Assembly: GCA_947573745.1 (NCBI GenBank)
Contig: CANPGX010000086.1
Location: forward strand, 1 to 5,387
Direction: 5' to 3'
Origin: an uncultured Erysipelotrichaceae bacterium
GTDB lineage: Bacteria; Bacillota_I; Bacilli_A; Erysipelotrichales; Coprobacillaceae
Length of the DNA: 5,387 nt
In this document: one piece after another, positions 1 through 5,261 of the stretch
How positions within the stretch are numbered: the first letter of the stretch is position 1
Layout of the letters: the number at the start of each line of letters is the position of its first letter
Translations under genes and position numbers: made by a program
The notes under the pieces: generated by a model
What the model was told of the DNA's origin: nothing
Database searches by the model: none
Seen by the model: only the letters and a program-made list of their open reading frames with translations

Positions 1-338
1 AATATTGTCCACGATGCCATGCTTTTATGGAAAATGCTATTCCGGTATTACAGGAGACCTTTGGAGAATATTTAACCATTAATCTTTATGATATTGAAGA
101 TCCAAATGAAAATAATATTGAAAAGTATGCTGAAGAAGTGATGAAGTTGGAAGGCTTTGATGAATCTTTAACAGGATATGCTCCTTTTATTGTTTTTGAA
201 GGTTTATTTGCTAAAATAGGGTATGATGATGGTACGGTAGATTATTACATTGATGATATTAAAAGAGCCATTCGTCATGAGAAACTAGGAAGTTTTCTAG
301 ATGTAGATGGTAATCGTTTTTTATTTAAAGAAAGCTAA
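1..338 (+). CDS. Thioredoxin-fold family protein, 5'-truncated by the window edge
   Basis: The open frame runs from the window edge (first full codon at 3) to TAA at 336-338. Before the ATG at 27 it reads YCPRCHAF, so a CxxC pair (Cys codons at 6 and 15) sits in front of the first visible ATG. A CxxC at the start of a helix, followed about 70 residues later by YAPFIVFEG, where Ala-Pro precedes a strand like a cis-proline loop, matches the thioredoxin/glutaredoxin fold. The ATG at 27 has no ribosome binding site and would remove the CxxC, so the true start is upstream of the window. The likely role is cytosolic thiol-disulfide exchange, or a redox or metal-binding thioredoxin-like protein; the substrate is unknown. 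The visible part is acidic and about 111 residues long, and no signal peptide can be judged. The fold is fairly certain, the specific function is not. Confidence 0.7.
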   Translation, partial: YCPRCHAFMENAIPVLQETFGEYLTINLYDIEDPNENNIEKYAEEVMKLEGFDESLTGYAPFIVFEGLFAKIGYDDGTVDYYIDDIKRAIRHEKLGSFLDVDGNRFLFKES

Positions 339-358
339 TTTAGCTTTTTTTATTTTTT
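326..358 (+). terminator. Probable intrinsic terminator overlapping the upstream stop codon
   Basis: An AT-rich stem pairs 326-337 with 341-352 around a 3-base loop, including one G-T wobble at 330/348. The core AAAGCTA / TAGCTTT contains the TAA stop of the thioredoxin-like gene. A T-rich tract (353-358) follows. The low GC of the stem makes it weak, but the position directly at a gene end supports the call. Confidence 0.6.
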
Positions 359-367
359 GAAAATCTG

Positions 368-373
368 TATAAT
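368..373 (+). promoter_or_regulatory. Candidate SigA -10 box upstream of deoD
   Basis: A perfect TATAAT lies 31 bases before the deoD start, preceded directly by TG. No good -35 box stands at the usual distance; that region is the T-run of the upstream terminator. The promoter is therefore supported only by its -10 hexamer and its position between a terminator and a gene start. A strong ribosome binding site, AGGAGG at 389-394, lies between this box and the gene. Confidence 0.5.
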
Positions 374-404
374 AAAATTAAAGATAAGAGGAGGAAGATA
401 AAAT

Positions 405-1106
405 ATGTCAACACCACATAATGAAGCAAATAAGGGTGATATTGCTTCAACTGTTTTAATGCCTGGAGATCCTTTGCGAGCAAAATATCTTGCTGAACAT
501 TTTTTAGAGGATGTCAAGACTTTTAACACCGTAAGAAATATGTTAGGTTATACGGGTTATTATCATGGAAAACGTGTGTCTATCATGGGCTCTGGTATGG
601 GGATGCCTTCTATAGGTATTTACGCTTATGAGTTGTTTAACATGTATGATGTTGAAAAGATTATTCGTATCGGTAGTTGTGGAGCAATTCAAGAAAATGT
701 TCATGTGAGAGATATTGTTATTGCTCAAGGAGCGTGTACGGATTCTCATTTTGCACACCAATTTGAATTGCCTGGGACTTTTTCAGCGATATCAAACTAT
801 GAATTATTAGAAGCTGCAGTGACTTTAGCGAAGGAAAAAGGCGTTCCTTATCATGTCGGTAATGTTGTTGCGAGTGATTTATTCTATCATGATGATCAAG
901 ATAGCGATAAAAAATGGGCTAAGATGGGATGCTTAGCTTTGGAAATGGAATCTTATGCTTTGTTTGCATTAGCAAGTCGTTATGGTAAGAAAGCATTAAC
1001 TTTATTAACGGTTTCTGATTCTATGATTACGCATGAAGAGACAACAGCGAAAGAAAGAGAAGAAACTTTCACAGCGATGATGGAAATTGCATTGGAGATT
1101 GCTTAA
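405..1106 (+). CDS. deoD: Purine nucleoside phosphorylase, DeoD type
   Basis: This cytosolic enzyme cleaves purine (deoxy)nucleosides with phosphate to give the free base and (deoxy)ribose-1-phosphate, in purine salvage. At 233 residues it has the usual length of the hexameric bacterial (E. coli-type) family. The sequence follows E. coli DeoD closely from STPH onward. Key residues, counted with Met1, are His5, the phosphate-binding GDPLRAK (21-27) with Arg25, Arg44, Arg88 and Ser91 in RIGSCG, Phe160-Tyr161 near the base, the ribose-binding Glu180-Met181-Glu182, the catalytic Asp205 in SDSMITHE, and Arg218. All are intact, so the enzyme should be active. The start ATG has AGGAGG at 389-394, a 10-base spacing. 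The stop overlaps the next start by one base, so it is probably co-transcribed and translationally coupled with the HAD hydrolase. No operator for nucleoside control was seen. Confidence 0.96.
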   Translation: MSTPHNEANKGDIASTVLMPGDPLRAKYLAEHFLEDVKTFNTVRNMLGYTGYYHGKRVSIMGSGMGMPSIGIYAYELFNMYDVEKIIRIGSCGAIQENVHVRDIVIAQGACTDSHFAHQFELPGTFSAISNYELLEAAVTLAKEKGVPYHVGNVVASDLFYHDDQDSDKKWAKMGCLALEMESYALFALASRYGKKALTLLTVSDSMITHEETTAKEREETFTAMMEIALEIA

Positions 1107-1705
1107 TGAAGAAAGCTTTTGCTTTTTTTGATTTTGATAATACGTTGATTAAAGGAGATTCTATTTTTTATTTAGTTCTATTCTTTTATAAACGCTATCC
1201 TTTAAAAAGCTATCGCTTGTTGTATAGTGCATGGTGCTTTTTTAAATGGAAATGTCACTTAGGTAGTTTTTTATCTTTTAAAGCATCTTTACTTTATGTT
1301 TTAGATGACTTGACGCAAGAGCAGTTACATCAATTTTACCAACAAGAATGTGTTTCTCGCTATTACTTACATGTTGTTGAAACATTATATCAAAGGAAAC
1401 AAGAAGGTTGCTTAATTTATTTAGTTTCAGCTAGTCCAGAAGTGTATTTGCGTGAAACTGATTTGCCTGTTGATGTGATCATTGGAACACAAACAGATGG
1501 AAAGAGTCACCGTATCATATCAGAAAATTGTTCTAAGGAAGAGAAAGTTCATCGTATTATGGAGGATTTAAATCAAAAAGGTTTAGAAATAGACTATGAA
1601 CATTCTTATGGATATTCAGATTCTGAAAGTGATTTGCCGATGTTAAGACTTGTTAAACATCGTTTCCGTATTCATCGTCAAAATGGAGAGATAGACCCGT
1701 TTTAG
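1106..1705 (+). CDS. HAD superfamily hydrolase, subclass IB-like phosphatase
   Basis: A 199-residue protein with the full set of HAD motifs. Motif I is FFDFDNTL with nucleophile Asp9 and acid/base Asp11. Motif II is LVSASPE (107-112). Motif III is the Lys147 region in NCSKEEKVHR. Motif IV is GYSDSESDLPML with Asp172 and Asp176 for magnesium. The order and the helical cap between motifs I and II (about residues 20-95, aromatic-rich with FYLVLFFYKRYP) resemble the HAD-IB group that includes SerB-like phosphoserine phosphatases and PgpC-type lipid phosphatases. The substrate cannot be read from the motifs. The ATG overlaps the deoD stop (TAATG), with GGAG at 1094-1097 as ribosome binding site inside deoD. 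Linkage to deoD hints at a phosphorylated sugar or nucleotide substrate, but that is inference only. A terminator follows at once. Confidence 0.87.
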   Translation: MKKAFAFFDFDNTLIKGDSIFYLVLFFYKRYPLKSYRLLYSAWCFFKWKCHLGSFLSFKASLLYVLDDLTQEQLHQFYQQECVSRYYLHVVETLYQRKQEGCLIYLVSASPEVYLRETDLPVDVIIGTQTDGKSHRIISENCSKEEKVHRIMEDLNQKGLEIDYEHSYGYSDSESDLPMLRLVKHRFRIHRQNGEIDPF

Positions 1706-1715
1706 GGTCTTTTTT
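1693..1715 (+). terminator. Intrinsic terminator of the deoD-HAD unit
   Basis: A 6-bp stem, AGACCC (1693-1698) with GGGTCT (1705-1710), closes a 6-base loop and is followed by TTTTT (1711-1715). The TAG stop of the HAD gene (1703-1705) lies across the loop and the downstream arm. It separates the deoD-HAD transcript from the heat-shock promoter, which begins about 35 bases on. Confidence 0.8.
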
Positions 1716-1736
1716 GATGGCAATAATTTAAAAAAA

Positions 1737-1763
1737 TTAGCACTAAAATGTTGACAGTGCCAA
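1737..1763 (+). promoter_or_regulatory. Upstream CIRCE-like operator (HrcA binding site)
   Basis: The left arm TTAGCACTA (1737-1745), a 9-base spacer and the right arm CAGTGCCAA (1755-1763) match the CIRCE consensus TTAGCACTC-N9-GAGTGCTAA at 8 of 9 and 7 of 9 positions. The TTGACA -35 box (1751-1756) runs from the spacer into the right arm. The G-to-C change at the first base of that arm is what the -35 box requires. HrcA bound here would block RNA polymerase. Confidence 0.78.
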
Positions 1764-1778
1764 AAGATAGAGTATAAT
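1751..1778 (+). promoter_or_regulatory. SigA promoter of the hrcA-grpE-dnaK-dnaJ operon
   Basis: A perfect -35 box TTGACA (1751-1756) and a perfect -10 box TATAAT (1773-1778) are separated by 16 bases. The predicted transcription start, about 7 bases after the -10 box (near 1785), falls in the left arm of the downstream CIRCE. The promoter is thus flanked and overlapped by HrcA operators. It is the only clear promoter seen for the downstream genes. Confidence 0.9.
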
Positions 1779-1782
1779 AAGA

Positions 1783-1809
1783 TTAGCACCAGAAAAGGAA
1801 GAGTGCTAA
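1783..1809 (+). promoter_or_regulatory. Downstream CIRCE operator (HrcA binding site)
   Basis: The left arm TTAGCACCA (1783-1791), a 9-base spacer and the right arm GAGTGCTAA (1801-1809) match CIRCE at 7 of 9 and 9 of 9 positions. It starts 4 bases after the -10 box and covers the predicted transcription start. Most of it would be in the 5' end of the mRNA, where the arms can pair. The hrcA Shine-Dalgarno starts two bases after the right arm, so the RNA form could also affect translation or mRNA stability; this last point is inference. Confidence 0.93.
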
Positions 1810-1824
1810 AAGGTGGTGAGATAT

Positions 1825-2850
1825 GTGTTAACAAATAGACAATTAACGATATTTAAATCTATTGTTGAGGAATTTATTTCAACCAATGAGCCTGTAGGTT
1901 CAAAGACTTTAATGGAGAAATATCAATTACCTTATTCTTCAGCAACGATTCGAAATGAAATGTCATTTTTAGAGGAATATGGTTATCTAGAGAAAACACA
2001 TACATCATCAGGGAGAATTCCATCTATAGAAGGTTATCGTTTTTACGTTGATCATCTTGTAGAAAATCGTATTGAAGATAAAGTGAAAATGCAATTACAA
2101 ACTTTATTTCAAGATAGACATCGTTCATTACATGATATTGTTCAAGATAGTTGTAAGATGTTGAGTGAACTTACGAATCTTACATCCATCGTGTTAGGAC
2201 CTGATTCTAGTTATGAATGTCTACAAAGAATGGCGGTTGTTCCTTTATCGAATACTAATGTCACAGTGATTATTGTGACAGATAAAGGACATGTAGAAAA
2301 TAAAACATTTACTTTAGAAAAAGATTATACGATGGATGATTTGACGAGTTGTGTCAATGTCATGAATGAGCTTTTAGTGGGAACGCCTATCAATGAAGTT
2401 GCTTATCGTTTGGAACAAGAAGTTAAGCCTATCTTAGCCTCACGTGTCCATGAACATGAAGTACTCTTTAATGCGTTTTTAGAAGCCTTTATTAAATTTG
2501 CAAAAAGCAATATTTATTTCTCAGGTAAAGAGAATATGTTATATCAGCCTGAGTATAATGATGTTAATAAACTTCGTCAATTAGTGAGTGCTTTTGAAAA
2601 CTTAACTATGTGGAACAATTTAGAAACTGTCACAGAGAATGAAGGTGTGGTTGTCAAGATTGGCAATGAATCACCATTAAGTGGCTTAAGTGATGTATCC
2701 GTGATTTCCGCACCATTTAAAACAGGAAAAACGACTCATGGATCTATTGCTGTTATAGGTCCTACACGGATGCCTTATGAAAAAGTGGTTTCTTTAGTTG
2801 AGTATATTTCAAAAAATATAGAAGAAATATTCATGGAGAATGAAGAATAG
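1825..2850 (+). CDS. hrcA: Heat-inducible transcription repressor HrcA
   Basis: HrcA binds CIRCE operators and represses heat-shock chaperone genes; in the Bacillus model its activity is sustained by GroEL. I chose GTG 1825 as the start because it gives the family N-terminus MLTNRQL, a 341-residue product (B. subtilis HrcA is about 343), and an AGGTGG ribosome binding site (1811-1816) at a good 8-base distance. In-frame GTGs at 1813 and 1816 lie inside that site and are poorer choices. The N-terminal winged helix includes SSATIRNEM (38-46, recognition helix) and YLEKTHTSSGRIPS (54-67, wing). The rest is the GAF-like and dimerization part, with the conserved stretch VVVKIGNESPLSGLSD near 275-290 and a C-terminal VVSLVEYIS (321-329). 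The gene is intact, autoregulated through the two upstream CIRCE sites, and ends 11 bases before grpE. Confidence 0.95.
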   Translation: MLTNRQLTIFKSIVEEFISTNEPVGSKTLMEKYQLPYSSATIRNEMSFLEEYGYLEKTHTSSGRIPSIEGYRFYVDHLVENRIEDKVKMQLQTLFQDRHRSLHDIVQDSCKMLSELTNLTSIVLGPDSSYECLQRMAVVPLSNTNVTVIIVTDKGHVENKTFTLEKDYTMDDLTSCVNVMNELLVGTPINEVAYRLEQEVKPILASRVHEHEVLFNAFLEAFIKFAKSNIYFSGKENMLYQPEYNDVNKLRQLVSAFENLTMWNNLETVTENEGVVVKIGNESPLSGLSDVSVISAPFKTGKTTHGSIAVIGPTRMPYEKVVSLVEYISKNIEEIFMENEE

Positions 2851-2861
2851 AGGTGAAATAG

Positions 2862-3134
2862 ATGGATAAAGAGCAAGTAGAAAAAGAAATGATGGAAGAA
2901 GATGAACAAGAGGATGTTCAGGAGCCTGTTGAATCACAAGAACCTTCTTTAGAAGAACAGAATGCTTCTTTAAAGGAGGAAGTGAATCAATGGAAAACAG
3001 ATTACTATAAAGTTTTTGCAGATATGGAAAATCTTAAAAGACGCTTACAAACTGAACATATGAATTCATTGAAATTTATGATGCAGTCGTTTGTCAGTGA
3101 CTTGCTTCCTATTTTAGATAACTTTGAAAGTTAA
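2862..3134 (+). CDS. GrpE N-terminal fragment as translated from the given sequence
   Basis: This is the only part of grpE with a clear ribosome binding site (GAGGTGA, 2850-2856), so a 90-residue product is expected. It carries the acidic tail and the long coiled-coil dimerization helix and stops just after LLPILDNFES, at the entry to the four-helix bundle. It lacks the beta domain that contacts DnaK, so by itself it should not work as an exchange factor. Confidence 0.6.
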   Translation: MDKEQVEKEMMEEDEQEDVQEPVESQEPSLEEQNASLKEEVNQWKTDYYKVFADMENLKRRLQTEHMNSLKFMMQSFVSDLLPILDNFES

Positions 3135-3188
3135 TTAAATGTTAAAGATGCTAATGTGTAAGTAAATAAATTATTAAAATTAAATGAA

Positions 3189-3401
3189 ATGATTTATAAA
3201 CAACTCTTTGATGTATTAAAAAAACAAGGTGTAGAAGAAATCAAAACTTTAGATCAACCTTTTGATCCTAATGTACATCAGGCAGTGATGATGGAAAAAA
3301 GAGAAGGCATAGATTCTGGTATGGTCATTGAAGAGTTACAGAAAGGTTATAAACTTAAAGATCGCGTCATTCGCGCTTCTTTAGTAAAGGTTAGTGAATA
3401 G
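3189..3401 (+). CDS. GrpE C-terminal fragment, translation doubtful
   Basis: The frame contains 70 residues of the GrpE C-terminal half: the last bundle helix and the beta-wing domain, with FDPNVHQAVM and GYKLKDRVIR intact. The ATG at 3189 is preceded by an AT-only stretch with no Shine-Dalgarno. Expression would need reinitiation 54 bases after the first stop, or readthrough of two TAA codons. It is in the same frame as the N-terminal fragment. It is best read as the remainder of the broken grpE rather than as an independent gene. Confidence 0.35.
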   Translation: MIYKQLFDVLKKQGVEEIKTLDQPFDPNVHQAVMMEKREGIDSGMVIEELQKGYKLKDRVIRASLVKVSE

Positions 3402-3413
3402 GAGGATATAAAG

Positions 3414-5210
3414 ATGGTTAAAAAAATTATTGGTATTGATTTAGGTACAACAAATTCATGTGTAAGTATTTTGGAAAATGGTGAAGCAAAGGTGATTGCC
3501 AATCCAGAAGGAAATCGTACAACACCTTCAGTGGTTTCATTTAAAAATGGAGAAATTATTGTGGGTGAAGCAGCTAAAAGACAAGCTGTAACAAATAAAG
3601 ACACAATTATGTCTATCAAACGTGATATGGGAACATCTCATAAGGTTCAAGCAAATGGTAAAGAATATACACCACAAGAGATTTCTGCAATGATTTTACA
3701 GAATTTAAAAGCAACAGCAGAAGCTTACTTAGGTGAAACAGTATCAAGTGCTGTTATTACGGTTCCAGCATATTTTAATGATGCACAACGTCAAGCAACA
3801 AAGGATGCTGGTAAAATTGCTGGCTTAGAAGTAGAACGTATTATTAATGAACCAACAGCTGCAGCACTTGCTTTTGGATTGGATAAACTTGATAAAGAAC
3901 AAAGAGTGTTGGTTTTTGACTTAGGTGGTGGTACTTTTGATGTTTCTATTCTAGATTTAGCAGATGGTACATTTGAAGTTTTATCAACAGCAGGGGATAA
4001 TCGTTTAGGTGGCGATGACTTTGACCATGTTGTGATGGATTATATCGTTAGTGAATTTAAGAAAGAACAAGGCATTGATTTAAGTCAAGATAACATGGCT
4101 ATGCAACGTGTCAAAGAAGCTGCAGAAAAAGCCAAAAAAGATTTATCTGGTGTGATGCAGACACAAATTTCATTACCATTCATTTCAGCAGGAGCTAATG
4201 GTCCATTACACTTAGAATTAACATTAACACGTGCTAAATTCGATGAATTGACTAAAGGATTAGTCAATCGTTGTGAAAATCCAGTAAGACAAGCTTTAAA
4301 TGATGCTAAGTTAACAGCTAATGATATTGATCAAGTCTTACTAGTAGGTGGATCAACACGTATTCCAGCCGTACAAGAGTTAGTTAAACGTTTATTAGGT
4401 AAGGAACCTAATAAATCAGTAAATCCAGATGAAGTTGTTTCTATGGGTGCTGCTATTCAAGGTGGTGTCATTTCTGGAGATGTTAAAGATATTGTTTTAC
4501 TTGATGTTACACCATTATCTTTAGGTATTGAAACACAAGGTGGTGTCATGACCGTTCTTATTGAACGTAATACAACGATCCCAACAACAAAATCACAAAT
4601 TTTCTCAACGGCAGAAAATAATCAACCTGCTGTAGATATCAATGTATTACAAGGTGAACGTGCTATGGCTCGTGACAACAAGCAATTGGGTATTTTCAAA
4701 TTAGATGGTATTGATCCAGCACCTCGTGGTGTACCACAAATTGAAGTTACTTTCTCTATTGATGTCAACGGTATTGTCAATGTTAAGGCTAAAGATTTGA
4801 AGAACAACAAGGAACAATCTATTACGATTCAAAATACAAGTGGTTTATCAGAAGAAGAAATTGACCGTATGGTTAAAGAAGCAGAAGCTAATAAAGCAGA
4901 TGACGAAAAGAAACGTAAAGATGTTGAAACAAGAAATAGAGCTGAACAGATGATCAATGAAATCGATAAAGCATTAGCTGAACAAGGCGATAAGATTGAT
5001 GAAAAACAAAAAGAAGAAGCAACAAAATTAAGAGATGAATTAAAAACAGCTTTAGATAATAATGACATGGCAACATTAGATAGTAAGTTATCTGAATTAG
5101 AACAGATGGCTTCACAAATGGCTGCTTATGCATATCAACAACAACAGGCTCAAGAAGGACAACCAACCAACGATGATGTTGTTGATGCAGATTTTAAAGA
5201 AAAGAATTAA
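3414..5210 (+). CDS. dnaK: Chaperone protein DnaK (Hsp70)
   Basis: This ATP-dependent cytosolic chaperone binds hydrophobic segments of unfolded proteins; DnaJ and GrpE drive its cycle. The 598-residue length is typical of Gram-positive DnaK. The nucleotide-binding domain (1-360) shows GIDLGTTNS (7-15, phosphate 1), the catalytic Lys69 region SIKRD, VPAYFNDAQRQATKDAG (117-133), NEPTAAALAFG (145-155), DLGGGTFDVS (169-178, phosphate 2), GDNRLGGDDFD (194-204) and LVGGSTRIP (310-318, adenosine). The interdomain linker VLLDV is at 361-365. The beta-sandwich substrate domain runs to about 475 and includes DVTPLSLGIET. A charged helical lid follows, then a Gln-rich stretch (QQQQ, 575-578) and the conserved tail DDVVDADFKEKN. 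The start ATG has AGGAGG (3400-3405) that overlaps the grpE stop, giving strong independent initiation despite the grpE lesion. The gene looks fully functional. Confidence 0.98.
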   Translation: MVKKIIGIDLGTTNSCVSILENGEAKVIANPEGNRTTPSVVSFKNGEIIVGEAAKRQAVTNKDTIMSIKRDMGTSHKVQANGKEYTPQEISAMILQNLKATAEAYLGETVSSAVITVPAYFNDAQRQATKDAGKIAGLEVERIINEPTAAALAFGLDKLDKEQRVLVFDLGGGTFDVSILDLADGTFEVLSTAGDNRLGGDDFDHVVMDYIVSEFKKEQGIDLSQDNMAMQRVKEAAEKAKKDLSGVMQTQISLPFISAGANGPLHLELTLTRAKFDELTKGLVNRCENPVRQALNDAKLTANDIDQVLLVGGSTRIPAVQELVKRLLGKEPNKSVNPDEVVSMGAAIQGGVISGDVKDIVLLDVTPLSLGIETQGGVMTVLIERNTTIPTTKSQIFSTAENNQPAVDINVLQGERAMARDNKQLGIFKLDGIDPAPRGVPQIEVTFSIDVNGIVNVKAKDLKNNKEQSITIQNTSGLSEEEIDRMVKEAEANKADDEKKRKDVETRNRAEQMINEIDKALAEQGDKIDEKQKEEATKLRDELKTALDNNDMATLDSKLSELEQMASQMAAYAYQQQQAQEGQPTNDDVVDADFKEKN

Positions 5211-5211
5211 T

Positions 5212-5242
5212 AAATAAACCAAGGAAAGCCCTTGGTTTATTT
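5212..5242 (+). terminator. Perfect hairpin between dnaK and dnaJ, probable partial terminator or mRNA 3'-end stabilizer
   Basis: Positions 5212-5224 pair with 5230-5242 in a perfect 13-bp stem around the 5-base loop AAAGC, starting two bases after the dnaK stop. No run of T follows (GGTAAGGA comes next); the only T-rich part is the end of the stem itself. It may therefore pause or partly terminate, or protect the dnaK mRNA end, keeping DnaJ below DnaK. No promoter was found between the hairpin and dnaJ. Confidence 0.7.
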
Positions 5243-5261
5243 GGTAAGGAGTATAGGTGAT

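Larger units (their letters stand above)
2862..3401 (+). pseudogene. grpE: grpE, nucleotide exchange factor for DnaK, interrupted by two in-frame TAA codons
   Basis: GrpE is a homodimer that drives ADP release from DnaK. The frame is GrpE from end to end (179 codon positions before TAG at 3399, normal for the family), but codons at 3132 and 3159 are TAA. The N-terminal part has an acidic, disordered region (1-35), then the long dimer helix with ADMENLKRR (53-61) and DLLPILDNFE (80-89). The C-terminal part has MIYKQLFDVLKKQGVEEI, the family signature FDPNVHQAVM, and LQKGYKLKDRVIRASLVKV, the beta domain that contacts DnaK. Between them, the family's FERAL reads FES-stop-L and the family's G[MF]EM reads LNEM. 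The spacing equals that of B. subtilis GrpE, so there is no indel or frameshift. The start has a GAGGTGA site at 2850-2856. Either the gene is freshly broken or the sequence is wrong here. Confidence 0.85.

Noticed and set aside
27..29. ATG 27 as the true start of the first gene
   Set aside because: It has no ribosome binding site, and the open frame upstream encodes a fitting CxxC motif.
1813..1824. GTG 1813 or 1816 as the hrcA start
   Set aside because: These codons lie in the AGGTGG ribosome binding site of GTG 1825 and add residues ahead of the conserved MLTNRQ start.
1711..1824. CtsR-type operator in the heat-shock leader
   Set aside because: No tandem GGTCAAA-like heptads are present; the repeats there are explained by CIRCE.
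3131..3138. TTAATTAA palindrome in the grpE lesion as a possible insertion scar
   Set aside because: An 8-base AT-only palindrome is expected by chance in such AT-rich DNA, and the codon count shows that nothing was inserted.
3132..3161. Reassignment of TAA to a sense codon
   Set aside because: TAA is the natural terminal codon of the thioredoxin-like gene, deoD and dnaK in the same window, at family-typical C-termini.
3129..3190. Frameshift pair or translational bypass of a non-coding gap in grpE
   Set aside because: Both halves are in the same frame, the codon count matches normal GrpE, and the other two frames of this stretch contain several stops and no GrpE-like residues.
4829..5068. 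Minus-strand ORFs, for example opposite the dnaK lid region
   Set aside because: They are low-complexity mirror frames of dnaK and other clear + strand genes, with no recognisable domain.
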